DNA of 64,000 bases, from positions 1 to 64,000 of the forward strand of contig QWII01000014.1 of the NCBI GenBank assembly GCA_021405325.1. The letters are read 5' to 3'. The translations under genes and the position numbers were made by a program. A model generated the notes under the pieces. It was given only the letters and a program-made list of their open reading frames with translations. It did not search any database and was not told where the DNA came from. Shown here piece after piece: positions 7,311 through 16,666 of this stretch; within the stretch, counting starts at the first letter, position 1; every line of letters starts with the position of its first letter. This DNA is from Caldilinea sp. CFX5 (GTDB lineage Bacteria; Chloroflexota; Anaerolineae; Caldilineales; Caldilineaceae).

Positions 7311-8975
7311 ATGCGTCAACGAAAAAGCTGGTCAATCTTGGGCATCGTCCTGACACTGGCGCTGCTGCTGGCTGCTTGCGCACCAGTGGGCGCACCGACA
7401 GCGCCCCAGGCCCCCTCGACCGCAAGCACCGGCGCCGGTCAGGTAGAGCGACTACGCGTGGCGGTGGTCGGTGACGAATCGACCTTAACGCCCTACACTT
7501 ACGTTACGGGCTATCCGGGTTGGAACCTGCTGACACTCCAGTACGATACGCTCTATCAACTCGACCTGAATGGCATCCCCCAGCCGTGGCTGGCCACCAG
7601 CGCCACCCTGAGTGAAGACGGGCTGACTGTCACATTGGAGTTGCGCACTGATGTCAAGTGGCATGACGGTGAAGCGTTTACGGCGGAGGATGTCCAGTTC
7701 ACCTTTGACTATTTCAAGGCGCATAGCCAGAGTCGCTTTACGCGTGACCTGCGCCCGGTGGCATCAGTTGCCGTTGATGGCGAGTCGCGGGTCATCCTCA
7801 CCTTGAGCGCCCCGGCCCCGGCCCTCGAACTGGGGACCCTGGCCGATGTCCCGATCCTGCCACAGCACATTTGGGCGACCGTCGAGACGCCGGAAGAGCA
7901 TCAATTTGAGAGCGGCACCAATATCGGCACCGGTCCCTATAAGTTGGTTGAATACCAGCCGGAACAGTTCTATCGGTTTGAAGCCAACAATGACTATTTT
8001 GCCGGCGCGCCGGCGGTGAAGGAACTGGTCGTGGTCAAATTTGCCGACGATGCCGGCACGTTGGCCGCCCTGCGGGGAGGCGAGGTGGATATGATCGTGC
8101 GCCCCGTTGCCCCGGAGCAGATCGACTTGCTCAAGGCCATGAGCAACATGGCCGTGGCCCAGGGACCGCTCTTTGCCACGCAGATGCTCACCTATGACAT
8201 CACACGCGCACCGTTTAACCGTCTGGAAGTGCGCCAGGCGATGGCGCTGGCGATTGACCGCCAGGACATTATTGACACGGTCTTTTTGGGCGCCGGTACG
8301 ATTGGCAGTTTGGGTTGGATTCATCCGGCCTCACCGGTCTTTAACCAGGAGGTGACGACCACCTACGACCCGGAGCAGGCGCAAAACCTTTTAGAGGAGG
8401 CCGGCATTGTGGATAGTGATGGCGACGGCATTCGTGAGTTGGAGGGCGAACCGCTTGCGTTCGAGTTGCTGGTCAATGGCTCCGATTCCCTGCGCTTGCG
8501 CATGGCGGAGTTGGTCAGCGAGATGTTGGGCAAGATTGGCATAGAAGCCACGGTAGCCGCCGTGGAACAGGCAACCTGGGAAGAGGCGGTGTGGCCCGGC
8601 TTTGATGTCGCCAATGGGCGCAACTACGACATGGCGATGTGGGGCTGGTCGGCGCCGGTGCAGGCTGATGTCACGCGGATTGCGTCGCTGGTACATGCGG
8701 ACCCGGCGATTGGTTCACTCAATCTGAGCGGCTACCAGAGTGAACGGGCCGACGAACTGGCGGCGGCGATCACCACCGAGATCAACCCGGCGCGCAGCGC
8801 CGAGTTGAATCGCGAATTGCAGATGGTCATTGCTGAGGAGTTGCCCTTTATCATGCTGCTCTATCCGGATGGCGCCTACGCCTACACTTCGGGCGTCTAC
8901 GCCGGTTGGTCCTTTATGACCGGCCAGGGGGTCTTCCATAAACTCTCTTTCCTGCCGGAAGCCGCCCGCCCGTAG
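7311..8975 (+). CDS. ABC transporter substrate-binding lipoprotein, family 5
   Basis: This family-5 solute-binding protein (peptide/opine/nickel class) captures a ligand outside the membrane for an ABC importer. It has a lipoprotein signal (LALLLAACAP), a Thr/Ala/Pro linker and the family-5 core, including LRTDVKWHDGEAFTAEDV, FTFDYFK and GTGPYKL. The ATG at 7311 has AGGAGGA upstream, so the mature precursor is 554 residues; the longer frame from 7260 is rejected. Two permeases follow. Ligand is unknown; nickel, oligopeptides or a metallophore are all possible for this family. Confidence 0.92.
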   Translation: MRQRKSWSILGIVLTLALLLAACAPVGAPTAPQAPSTASTGAGQVERLRVAVVGDESTLTPYTYVTGYPGWNLLTLQYDTLYQLDLNGIPQPWLATSATLSEDGLTVTLELRTDVKWHDGEAFTAEDVQFTFDYFKAHSQSRFTRDLRPVASVAVDGESRVILTLSAPAPALELGTLADVPILPQHIWATVETPEEHQFESGTNIGTGPYKLVEYQPEQFYRFEANNDYFAGAPAVKELVVVKFADDAGTLAALRGGEVDMIVRPVAPEQIDLLKAMSNMAVAQGPLFATQMLTYDITRAPFNRLEVRQAMALAIDRQDIIDTVFLGAGTIGSLGWIHPASPVFNQEVTTTYDPEQAQNLLEEAGIVDSDGDGIRELEGEPLAFELLVNGSDSLRLRMAELVSEMLGKIGIEATVAAVEQATWEEAVWPGFDVANGRNYDMAMWGWSAPVQADVTRIASLVHADPAIGSLNLSGYQSERADELAAAITTEINPARSAELNRELQMVIAEELPFIMLLYPDGAYAYTSGVYAGWSFMTGQGVFHKLSFLPEAARP

Positions 8976-8990
8976 CTCCGAGTGACAAGA

Positions 8991-9031
8991 TGACAAGGTG
9001 ACAAGGTGAAGTTCACCCTGTCACCTTGTCA
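8991..9031. repeat. Intercistronic 20-bp-arm inverted repeat
   Basis: TGACAAGGTGACAAGGTGAA (8991-9010) faces 9012-9031 with a single mismatch and almost no loop. It is built from a short tandem unit (TGACAAGG) and separates the substrate-binding protein from its permeases. Hairpins at this position commonly stabilise the binding-protein mRNA; that role is inferred here. Confidence 0.75.
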
Positions 9032-9091
9032 GGTATACGAACTAATTCTGAGTCATGTCTGTTATCCCCTATGCCCTTTGACGAGGTCTGC

Positions 9092-10066
9092 ATGCTTACC
9101 GACACCCGCCGTGGCCGTTTCGTGCAATATCTGCTTGTGCTGGTCGTCGCCATTACGCTCAATTTTCTGTTGCCGCGCCTGATGCCGGGCAACCCGCTGG
9201 CGTTGCTGGCCGGCGTCGATGTGGGGTTGCTGCAACCGGAAGAGCGGGCCGAGGTGCTGGCGCGCGTGGGGCTTGACCGCCCGCTTTACCAGCAATACCT
9301 GGACTATTGGGGCGACCTGTTGCGCGGCGACTTTGGTTACTCCTACCGCCAGAAGCGCCCCATTACCGACTTGCTGCTGACTACGCTCCCCTGGACGCTG
9401 CTGCTGGCGGGGAGTTCACTGGTGGTCTCGGCTGGTGTGGGCATTGTGTTGGGCGCCTTGTCGGCCTGGCGGCGGGGCGGGCTGCTCGATATGGGCTTGC
9501 TCTGGTCGATGATCGCCGTCAACTCCCTCCCCTCCTTCTGGCTGGGCATGTTGCTGGTCTCTGTGGTGTCGGTGCAGTGGGGCCTGCTGCCCTCCTTTGG
9601 CGCCGTGACGCCGGCATCGGGTTACCGCGGTTGGCAACACACCAATGACATCATCCGCCATGCTGTCTTGCCGGTGTTGACGCTGGCGGTGGTCAGCATT
9701 CCCAACATCTATATTACCATGCGTTACACCATGCTGGGGGTGTTGGGGGAGGAATTTATTCGCACCGCACGCGCCAAGGGGCTGCGCGAACCCACAGTGT
9801 TGTTTCGCCATGTCACACGCAATGCCCTGGCGCCGGTGGCCACGGTGTTGGCGCTGCGGTTGGGGGCAGCCTTTGGCGGCGCGGTAGTGATCGAAACGGT
9901 CTTTTCCTATCCGGGCCTGGGCCGTCTGATCTTTGAAGCGGTGAGCGGGCGCGATTATCCGGTCATGCAAGCCGCCTTCTTGCTCTTTACGCTGGCCGTA
10001 CTGCTATCGAATTTGTTGGCCGACTTGCTCTATCCTTTGCTTGACCCGCGCACGAAAGCATCATGA
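9092..10066 (+). CDS. ABC transporter permease, DppB/NikB type
   Basis: This is the first inner-membrane permease subunit of a peptide/nickel-type ABC importer. It shows the usual N-terminal helix (QYLLVLVVAITLNFLLPRLMPGNPL), a periplasmic loop with LGLDRPLYQQYLDYWGDLLRGDFG-type sequence, and the EAA-like cytoplasmic loop EFIRTARAKGL that contacts the ATPase. Start at ATG 9092 follows GAGG; the in-frame TTG at 9026 falls in the intercistronic hairpin and is rejected. Length is then 324 residues, normal for DppB. It overlaps the next permease by 4 bp. Confidence 0.92.
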   Translation: MLTDTRRGRFVQYLLVLVVAITLNFLLPRLMPGNPLALLAGVDVGLLQPEERAEVLARVGLDRPLYQQYLDYWGDLLRGDFGYSYRQKRPITDLLLTTLPWTLLLAGSSLVVSAGVGIVLGALSAWRRGGLLDMGLLWSMIAVNSLPSFWLGMLLVSVVSVQWGLLPSFGAVTPASGYRGWQHTNDIIRHAVLPVLTLAVVSIPNIYITMRYTMLGVLGEEFIRTARAKGLREPTVLFRHVTRNALAPVATVLALRLGAAFGGAVVIETVFSYPGLGRLIFEAVSGRDYPVMQAAFLLFTLAVLLSNLLADLLYPLLDPRTKAS

Positions 10067-10977
10067 CAACGACAACCAAGCTAGAGACCACTGGTGACGC
10101 AGCGACTGTTGATCGACAGCAACCCTTCTCGACGCGGCAACGCCGCCGGCGTCGGATCACAACTTCTCATGTTGCGGCAATGCTGGGGCTAGGGCTGGTG
10201 CTGGGGCTGGCTTTGCTTGCCATCTTTGCCCCACAACTCAGCCCCTATGATCCCACCGAACGCGTTGGCCGTCCCTTTGCCGCGCCGAGCGCAGATCATC
10301 GCCTAGGCACGAATGATATTGGCCAGGACATCCTGAGCGAACTGATCTATGGGGCGCGCGTCTCGCTTACCGTTGGGGTGGTGGCGGCGCTGCTTGCTAT
10401 CACGATTGGCACGACCGTTGGCTTGTTGGCCGGCTACTATCCGCGTCTAGGCAACCTGCTGATGCGGGTCGTGGACATTGTGCTGGTCTTGCCCTTTCTG
10501 CCGTTGCTGATCTTGCTGGCCACCTATTTGGGACGCAGCCTCTTCAATACGATTCTCATCATTGGGCTGCTCGTCTGGGCTGGGACGGCGCGCGTGATTC
10601 GCGCGCAAGTGTTGGGCCTGATCAAACAGGATTACGTGGCGGCAGCGCGAGCGGTTGGCGCCACCGACGGTCATATCGTGCTGCGCCATCTATTGCCGCA
10701 GGTGCTTTTGCTGGCCGTGGGCCAATTTGTCGAGGCAACCAGCAGCGCCATCTTGCTGGAGGCGGCGCTGAGTTTCCTCGGCTTGGGCGATCCGCTGCAA
10801 AAGAGTTGGGGTACGGTTCTCTATTGGGCGCAGGTGCGGGGCGCCTTTCTAACACCGGCCTGGCTCTGGTGGGTATTGCCGCCGGGTCTCCTGATCATCT
10901 GCGCATCTGTTGGCTTCGCCTTTATTGGCTTTGCCCTGGAACAGATCCTCAACCCGCGTCTGCAACAACAAAGGTAG
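10063..10977 (+). CDS. ABC transporter permease, DppC/NikC type
   Basis: This 304-residue second permease subunit has the DppC-type N-terminal region (FAPQLSPYDPTERV, then HRLGTNDIGQDILSELIYGARVS split over two stretches) and the EAA loop DYVAAARAVGATDGHIVLRH. The start overlaps the previous stop in an ATGA, indicating translational coupling. No ATP-binding subunits (DppD/DppF type) follow; the next gene encodes a secreted protein. The importer must therefore borrow ATPases encoded elsewhere, or is incomplete. Confidence 0.92.
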   Translation: MTTTTKLETTGDAATVDRQQPFSTRQRRRRRITTSHVAAMLGLGLVLGLALLAIFAPQLSPYDPTERVGRPFAAPSADHRLGTNDIGQDILSELIYGARVSLTVGVVAALLAITIGTTVGLLAGYYPRLGNLLMRVVDIVLVLPFLPLLILLATYLGRSLFNTILIIGLLVWAGTARVIRAQVLGLIKQDYVAAARAVGATDGHIVLRHLLPQVLLLAVGQFVEATSSAILLEAALSFLGLGDPLQKSWGTVLYWAQVRGAFLTPAWLWWVLPPGLLIICASVGFAFIGFALEQILNPRLQQQR

Positions 10978-11196
10978 TGGGCAACTGCGCAAAAAGGGTA
11001 TTGACATTTCAAGTATGCTGTATTAAGCTTTCTTTTATGGTCCCTACGTTATTCTAACACGTGTAGTATCCTAACAAAGGTTTGTCCCTCAATTCTTCGA
11101 TAACAACTCTCCAGCGCGAAGATGGGACAAGCCTTTGTTGGGTAGTTGTACCTCTGTCGTCCGATGTCCGGTTAAGAGTACAAAGGAAACCTATCC

Positions 11197-13206
11197 ATGT
11201 CCAAACGAACAAAACTTTTTGGCGACGGCAAGATGCAGGTGCTTGCGCTCCTCAGCACAGTTTTACTCATGCTCACGAATGGGGGCGTCGCCGTCGCCCA
11301 TGACGGTCAGCACGGTCCACCGACTGGTCATATCCTCGGTAGCGGCGCCTATGGCAACATCGAGCTTTTGAGTGTCGAAAGGGTGACTACCACCGATGAT
11401 CTTGTGGCAGATGTGGCGATCAATCCCGCTGGAACTTATGCCTTCCTTGCCAACTGGGGCGAGCCAGATTGCCCCGGGCCGGAAGGCGGCGGGCAGAATA
11501 CGCCCGACGCCGGCGCCTGGGTGGTCGACATCCGGGACCTGAGCGACCCCAAGACAGTCGGCTTCATCCCTTCGCACCAGGATAGCCGGCCGGGGGAAGG
11601 GATGCAAGTTGTCACGATTTCGACCAAATTCTTTAACGGCGACATGCTGGTGATGAACAACGAGCAGTGTGGCAAGAATGGCAAGGGGGGCGTTTCGCTG
11701 TGGGATGTCACCAACCCGCTCAAGCCCAACAAACTTTCCGAGCATTTTGGTGATCGCGGGGGGATTGCCAGAGGTGACGCCAATGACATCCATAGCGCGT
11801 TTGCCTGGGACACAGGAGACAAAGCCTATGTGGTAATCGTTGACAACTTTGAAACCACCGACGTTGACATCCTCGACATTACCAACCCCAAACGACCGCG
11901 CTTGATTGCAGAACTAAATCTCGATGGCATGTTCCCGGGTATTACGCAGACCCCCCTCGGACTTACCCAGGTGAACCTCCACGATATGGTGGTAAAACAG
12001 ATCAACGGTCAGTGGATTATGTTGCTCTCCTATTGGGACGGGGGCTATGTGCAACTGAATGTCAACAACCCAGCCAATCCTACCCTGATCGGCGATACTG
12101 ATTACAACAACCCCGATCCGGAGCTACTGGAATCGACCGACGCCAGCTTGACGCCGGAAGGCAATGGGCATCAGGCCGAGTTTACGACGGACAACCGCTT
12201 CTTCATCGCCACCGATGAGGATTTTGCACCCTATGGCGCCACCGCTTTCGCCATCAAGACTGGTGCGAATGCCGGCAGCTATCCCTCTGTCCCGGTGCCC
12301 GGTGCGGCGCCGATTACCATTCTGGCCGACGAGACATTGAATGGTCCGACGGTCTATGGCGGCTACGGGTGTCCTACCTCCGCCCCGATCCCACGACCCG
12401 AGGACGTACCAGGGTATCTAGCGCTGGTTGGCGCTGGTGAAGAGAAGATCATTGTTCTCCAACGCGGACCGACGGGTGATCCAAGTGCGCCGGAAGCGGC
12501 CTGTTTCCCAGGGGAGAAGGCGCATAGTGCAGCCCTGGCCGGCTGGGATGCCGTACTCTTTGTGCAACGACACGGCGGCACGGAGAACCCGCCCTTTTGC
12601 GGTTCCGGCGCCTTTGTCGATGTGATTGTGGGCGTCTGCACAAACCACGAAGCCTACCACAAACTATTCAATACGCCCGTGAGTTTCGGTCCCTATCCAG
12701 ATGGACCGGCCATCGGTACAATTGGCGAGGAGATCGAAGCGACCGCCGCGTTCGACGGCTGGGGCTACGTTCACCTGTTCAGCAACACCTTAGTCGGGGG
12801 AAAATTTGCTGAACTGGATACCTACGCCATTGACGAAGCCCATGACGAAACTTATGCCATCAATGCCGGCGACTTAAGTGTGCATGAGGTGGCGACCGAT
12901 CCGCAGAGTGCCAGCCACGCCTATCTCTCGTACTATAGTGGCGGGCTGCGTTCGCTGGAAATTCAGTGCGCCAATCCGGCTGATGAGACGACCTGTGACC
13001 TGGTTGAGGTCGGCGGCTACCTTGACCCCAATGGCAACGACTTCTGGGGCGTCGAAACGTTCGTGCGCGATGGGCAGACGATCATTCTCGGCAGCGACCG
13101 TGATAGCGGGTTATGGGTTTTCCGCCGTACAGCGGGAGCGGTGCAGGCTGCCGGCGCCGATGATGCGGCGGCGCAGCGCTCCTTCCTGCCGATTGTTGTA
13201 CGGTAG
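11197..13206 (+). CDS. Large secreted LVIVD/beta-propeller-like protein
   Basis: This 669-residue protein has an N-terminal signal peptide (about 1-38, ending VAVAHDG). Its body has repeated blade-like segments (AWVVDIRDLSDPKTVGFIP, SLWDVTNPLKPNKLSEH, DILDITNPKRPRLIAEL, YVQLNVNNPANPTLIGD). These match the LVIVD-repeat/choice-of-anchor beta-propeller class known in secreted bacterial proteins. Several Cys (as in EPDCPGPE, EQCGKNG, CPTSAPIP) could form disulfides. It ends in QRSFLPIVVR, a tail like the xLPLVxR endings common in Chloroflexota secreted proteins. AAAGGAAA lies upstream. Function is unknown; a surface or metal-binding role is inferred from context only. Confidence 0.75.
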   Translation: MSKRTKLFGDGKMQVLALLSTVLLMLTNGGVAVAHDGQHGPPTGHILGSGAYGNIELLSVERVTTTDDLVADVAINPAGTYAFLANWGEPDCPGPEGGGQNTPDAGAWVVDIRDLSDPKTVGFIPSHQDSRPGEGMQVVTISTKFFNGDMLVMNNEQCGKNGKGGVSLWDVTNPLKPNKLSEHFGDRGGIARGDANDIHSAFAWDTGDKAYVVIVDNFETTDVDILDITNPKRPRLIAELNLDGMFPGITQTPLGLTQVNLHDMVVKQINGQWIMLLSYWDGGYVQLNVNNPANPTLIGDTDYNNPDPELLESTDASLTPEGNGHQAEFTTDNRFFIATDEDFAPYGATAFAIKTGANAGSYPSVPVPGAAPITILADETLNGPTVYGGYGCPTSAPIPRPEDVPGYLALVGAGEEKIIVLQRGPTGDPSAPEAACFPGEKAHSAALAGWDAVLFVQRHGGTENPPFCGSGAFVDVIVGVCTNHEAYHKLFNTPVSFGPYPDGPAIGTIGEEIEATAAFDGWGYVHLFSNTLVGGKFAELDTYAIDEAHDETYAINAGDLSVHEVATDPQSASHAYLSYYSGGLRSLEIQCANPADETTCDLVEVGGYLDPNGNDFWGVETFVRDGQTIILGSDRDSGLWVFRRTAGAVQAAGADDAAAQRSFLPIVVR

Positions 13207-13258
13207 GCGGACATAGCCCCGGCTCATTCGTAGTCCTCAATTGATCAATCCAATGGTT

Positions 13259-13299
13259 GCGCCGGCCTGGCATCTAGTGCTGAGGCCGGCGCTTTTTTT
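13259..13299 (+). terminator. Intrinsic terminator after the LVIVD protein gene
   Basis: GCGCCGGCCT (13259-13268) pairs perfectly with AGGCCGGCGC (13283-13292) and is followed at once by seven T. This is a classical Rho-independent terminator. From here to 13474 I see no gene. Confidence 0.9.
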
Positions 13300-13474
13300 A
13301 CCCAAACAGCCACGTGATGTAACAAGTGCAATAAATCACTGGGCTTGATCCGGCACCCGATAACCGGTGGTTTTCAACGCAAACCACTATCAGGGCAACA
13401 TCTCCTCGTTGTGTTCCATCATTCCTCGCGTCATCACCCTACCGCGCCATTTGGCCTACGCGTAACAGGCCGAA

Positions 13475-13509
13475 TCCCCCTGTCCCCCGGGGGTAGGGGA
13501 TGCTACACT
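13475..13509 (+). promoter_or_regulatory. Second csoR promoter and CsoR operator
   Basis: A C-tract/G-tract dyad (TCCCCCTGTCCCCC then GGGGGTAGGGGA, 13475-13500) matches the CsoR operator type. It is followed by an extended -10, TGC TACACT (TACACT at 13504-13509). No good -35 hexamer is present; the operator occupies that position. Here the repressor would cover the -35 region, unlike the first csoR, where it covers the start site. Confidence 0.75.
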
Positions 13510-13568
13510 GAGCATGTAAACCGATCATCAGTAAGCAGGAGTGTAATGCGACAAGCGGAGATTGTGCC

Positions 13569-13841
13569 ATGCAGCCACAAACGCGATTGGAAGTGATCCG
13601 CCGGCTGAAAAGCATCGAAGGGCATGTGCGGGGCGTGATCCAGATGGTGGAAGCGGATCGCCCTTGTGCCGCCATTGTACAGCAAACGCGGGCAGTGCAA
13701 GGGTCGTTGAAGCAAGTGACTGGTTTGCTATTGGCCCAACACCTAGATGTTTGCCTGCGCGAATTGTGGGGCGATGAGATGGATAAGACACAACAACAAT
13801 TGCGCGACGAATTGCTTGTCTTGTTTACCCAAAAAGAGTGA
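13569..13841 (+). CDS. csoR: Second CsoR-family copper repressor
   Basis: This 90-residue DUF156 repressor keeps the full Cu(I) ligand set Cys33, His58, Cys62 and the RRLKSIEGH DNA-contact helix. It is clearly a paralogue of the CsoR at 3022, with the same spacing of ligands. It leads the second ATPase operon, with the YHS-CopA gene starting 9 bp downstream. The start ATG follows GGAG at 8 nt. A 16-codon reading frame starting at 13546 behind a better AGGAG overlaps its start and could couple translation. Having two Cu-type CsoR proteins suggests separate or staggered induction of the two exporters. Confidence 0.92.
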   Translation: MQPQTRLEVIRRLKSIEGHVRGVIQMVEADRPCAAIVQQTRAVQGSLKQVTGLLLAQHLDVCLRELWGDEMDKTQQQLRDELLVLFTQKE

Positions 13842-13850
13842 CGGAGGCAA

Positions 13851-16232
13851 ATGATGAAACCGAAAACCGAAATGATTGGCGCCGTAACCGATCCCGTTTG
13901 CGGCATGACGATGAATCCAGCAGAGGCAGCCCACAGCCGTGCCTATCAGGAGCAGACCTTTTTCTTTTGCTCCGATCAATGCGCCGGGCAGTTTGACCGT
14001 GAACCACAACGCTATCGAAGCAGCGGCGCCGGGCTTGCTCACTTGCCGCATCCAACCGGCAACGGCCACCACGCTGATTTGAGCGGGGTTGTACCGAAGC
14101 CACAAGCCGATAGGCAAATGGCGATTGCACCGGCTGACGATCAAGCGGCTCACCATACAGCGCAAGGGGAGGCTGTAGACGAAGAGACGGCGGCGCACCA
14201 GCGCGAGTATCAGACATTAATGCGCAAATTTTGGTTTGCCACAGTCATCTCCCTTCCGGTCATCCTGGTGGCCTACCCGAATTTGCCCTGGCTCTACTTG
14301 CCCTCTCTCTTTATGGCGGAAGTCCCGGAGCGTGTGATTCGACTCCTCTTTATCCTTTCCGGGCTGGTCACTTTGCCGGTCATGGTCTATTCCGGCGGGC
14401 AGTTCTTTACCGGCGCCTGGCTGGCCTTCCGGCGTCATGCAGCAGATATGAATACCCTGATTGCGTTAGGCACGGGTGCGGCCTGGCTCTACTCCACGGT
14501 GGCGCTGATCTTTCCGCAACTTTTCCCGGCCGGCACGGCGGAACCGTTTTATGATGTGACGGCCGTGGTAACGGCATTGGTCGTATTAGGACAGGCGTTG
14601 GAAGTGCGTGCTAAGGGTCAGACTAGCCAGGCCATCCGCAAGCTGATCGGTCTCCAAGCCAAAACCGCGCGCGTGGTGCGTAACGGCCAGGAATTGGAGC
14701 TTCCCGTCGAAGCGGTGCTGGTCGGTGACGTGGTGGTTGTCCGGCCCGGCGAGAAAATTCCGGTGGATGGGATTGTTACCGAAGGTCAATCCGCCGTTGA
14801 CGAGTCGATGATCACCGGTGAGAGTCTCCCGGTGGATAAGAAGGTCGAAGATGAGGTCATCGGCGCGACCATGAACACCACCGGCAGCTTCAAATTCCGC
14901 GCCACCAAAGTTGGCAAGGACACGGCCCTGGCCCAGATCGTCAAGCTGGTGCAAGATGCCATGGGCAGCAAGGCGCCGATTGCCCGGCTGGTCGATGTGG
15001 TGTCGAGCTACTTTGTGCCGGCGGTGATGATCATTGCCATCCTCACCTTCCTGGTTTGGTTCAACTTCGGCCCCAGCCCAACGTTGGCCTTTGCCGTGGT
15101 CACGGCGGTGACGGTCTTGATCATTGCCTGTCCTTGTGCGGTGGGCATGGCCGTCCCCATGAGCCTGGTGGCCGGCGTGGGTAAAGGCGCTGAACATGGG
15201 GTGCTAATTCGCAACGGCGAAGCGCTGCAATTGGCGGCCCAAATCAAGACCATTGTGCTTGATAAGACCGGCACCATCACCAAGGGCAAACCGGCATTGA
15301 CTGATGTGGTGCCTGCCCCTGGCTTCGATGAACAGACGTTGCTCCGGCTCGCAGCCGGCGCCGATGAACCTTCCGAACACCCACTGGCGCAGGCCATTGT
15401 CGAAGGGGCGCGCAACAAAGGGTTAGAGCCGGCCGTGGCCGCTGCCTTTAATGCCATTCCCGGTCATGGCGTAGAGGCTGAAATCGGTGGGCAACGGGTG
15501 CTGGTCGGCAACGGCAAGCTGATGAAACGGGAGCAGATCGACACCACTGCCGTTGACGCCGCCGTACAGCGGTTGCAAGGGGAAGGCAAAACTGCCATGT
15601 ATGTGGCCGTAGTGGAGCAGGTGGCCGGTGTGGTGGCGGTAGCCGACACGATTAAAGAGGATTCGGTAGAAGCCATTCGCGTCATGCAGGCGATGGGGTT
15701 GGAAGTGATTATGCTGACGGGTGACAACGAACGCACGGCGCAGGCGATTGCCCGTCAGGCCGGCATCCAGCGCGTGCTGGCCGAGGTTTTGCCTGAGGAC
15801 AAGGCCAAGGAGATCCACTTGCTCAAGCAAGGGGGCCACAAAGTGGGGATGGTCGGCGACGGCATCAACGATGCGCCGGCGCTGGTCGAGGCGGACATCG
15901 GCTTCGCCATCGGCACCGGCACCGATGTGGCGATTGAGGCCGCCGACATCACGCTGATGAGCGGCAGTCTCAAAGGGGTGGCCTATGCGATTGAGGTCTC
16001 CAAGGCGACGATCCGCAATGCCAAGCAGAATCTGTTTAGCGCTTTTGTCTACAATGTGCTGGGTATTCCGGTGGCCGCCGGTCTCCTCTACCCCTTCTTG
16101 GGTCTCTTGCTCTCGCCGCTGATCGCCGGCGCCGCGATGGCGGCTTCCAGTGTGACCGTAGTGACGAATGCCAATCGCTTGCGCTTTTTCCAAGCGCGCA
16201 GTTTTAGCAAAACGGTGCGGGCAACCGCCTAG
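13851..16232 (+). CDS. Cu(I)/Ag(I) P1B ATPase with N-terminal YHS domain
   Basis: This 793-residue P1B-type ATPase has a YHS domain instead of HMA domains at its N-terminus (about 14-58, [11 protein letters not shown] and FFFCSDQC), then a His-rich linker. The core has the CPC site ([13 protein letters not shown]), [19 protein letters not shown] and GDGINDAPA. The last helices carry FVYN and MAASS, the Cu(I)-ATPase signatures. It is translationally close to the second csoR (9-bp gap, GGAGG before the ATG). YHS-headed copper ATPases are known; the YHS domain probably replaces HMA as the metal intake or regulatory site. Confidence 0.93.
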   Translation: MMKPKTEMIGAVTDPVCGMTMNPAEAAHSRAYQEQTFFFCSDQCAGQFDREPQRYRSSGAGLAHLPHPTGNGHHADLSGVVPKPQADRQMAIAPADDQAAHHTAQGEAVDEETAAHQREYQTLMRKFWFATVISLPVILVAYPNLPWLYLPSLFMAEVPERVIRLLFILSGLVTLPVMVYSGGQFFTGAWLAFRRHAADMNTLIALGTGAAWLYSTVALIFPQLFPAGTAEPFYDVTAVVTALVVLGQALEVRAKGQTSQAIRKLIGLQAKTARVVRNGQELELPVEAVLVGDVVVVRPGEKIPVDGIVTEGQSAVDESMITGESLPVDKKVEDEVIGATMNTTGSFKFRATKVGKDTALAQIVKLVQDAMGSKAPIARLVDVVSSYFVPAVMIIAILTFLVWFNFGPSPTLAFAVVTAVTVLIIACPCAVGMAVPMSLVAGVGKGAEHGVLIRNGEALQLAAQIKTIVLDKTGTITKGKPALTDVVPAPGFDEQTLLRLAAGADEPSEHPLAQAIVEGARNKGLEPAVAAAFNAIPGHGVEAEIGGQRVLVGNGKLMKREQIDTTAVDAAVQRLQGEGKTAMYVAVVEQVAGVVAVADTIKEDSVEAIRVMQAMGLEVIMLTGDNERTAQAIARQAGIQRVLAEVLPEDKAKEIHLLKQGGHKVGMVGDGINDAPALVEADIGFAIGTGTDVAIEAADITLMSGSLKGVAYAIEVSKATIRNAKQNLFSAFVYNVLGIPVAAGLLYPFLGLLLSPLIAGAAMAASSVTVVTNANRLRFFQARSFSKTVRATA

Positions 16233-16244
16233 GGAGATGAGCAG

Positions 16245-16622
16245 ATGAACATTACACAAATTATCGTCAATGGCGTGGGGTTGGTTGCCATTGCCTGGAT
16301 CGCCTGGTACTTCTGGTTCTACCGCCGGCAAGGGCAACTGGCCACCGAGGTTAGCGGCGTACAAGATGTGCAGATCAAGGTCAAAGGAGGCTACGATCCC
16401 GATGTGATCGTCGTGAAACGCAATAAGCCGGTGCGGCTCCACTTTAACCGGCAAGAGTCATCGTTGTGCAGCGAGATGGTCATCTTTGACAAACTCAACC
16501 AGTCAGCCAAGTTGCCCGAAGGCCAGACCGTCACGATTGAGTTCACCCCCGAAACCGCCGGCGAAATCCCCTTCCAGTGCCAAATGGGTATGTTGCGCGG
16601 CAAGTTGATTGTGCAGGAGTAA
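16245..16622 (+). CDS. Membrane-anchored cupredoxin-domain protein
   Basis: This 125-residue protein has one N-terminal membrane helix (about 5-26) and a cupredoxin-like beta domain. The copper-site pattern is visible as SSLCSEMV and, near the end, PFQCQMGMLRGKL, where a cupredoxin places its C-terminal ligand loop. The His of a classical blue-copper site is not obvious, so the site may be Cys/Met based. It lies 12 bp after the copper ATPase with GGGAGATGAGC before the ATG. A role in accepting exported copper or carrying electrons at the outer face is inferred. Confidence 0.8.
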   Translation: MNITQIIVNGVGLVAIAWIAWYFWFYRRQGQLATEVSGVQDVQIKVKGGYDPDVIVVKRNKPVRLHFNRQESSLCSEMVIFDKLNQSAKLPEGQTVTIEFTPETAGEIPFQCQMGMLRGKLIVQE

Positions 16623-16666
16623 TCCGGGCTTGGTCAGCGGTTATGCCCGGCGGGAAGGAGAAAACC

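Noticed and set aside
9026..9091. Upstream TTG start for the first permease
   Set aside because: It lies inside the intercistronic hairpin and gives a non-hydrophobic extension not seen in DppB proteins.
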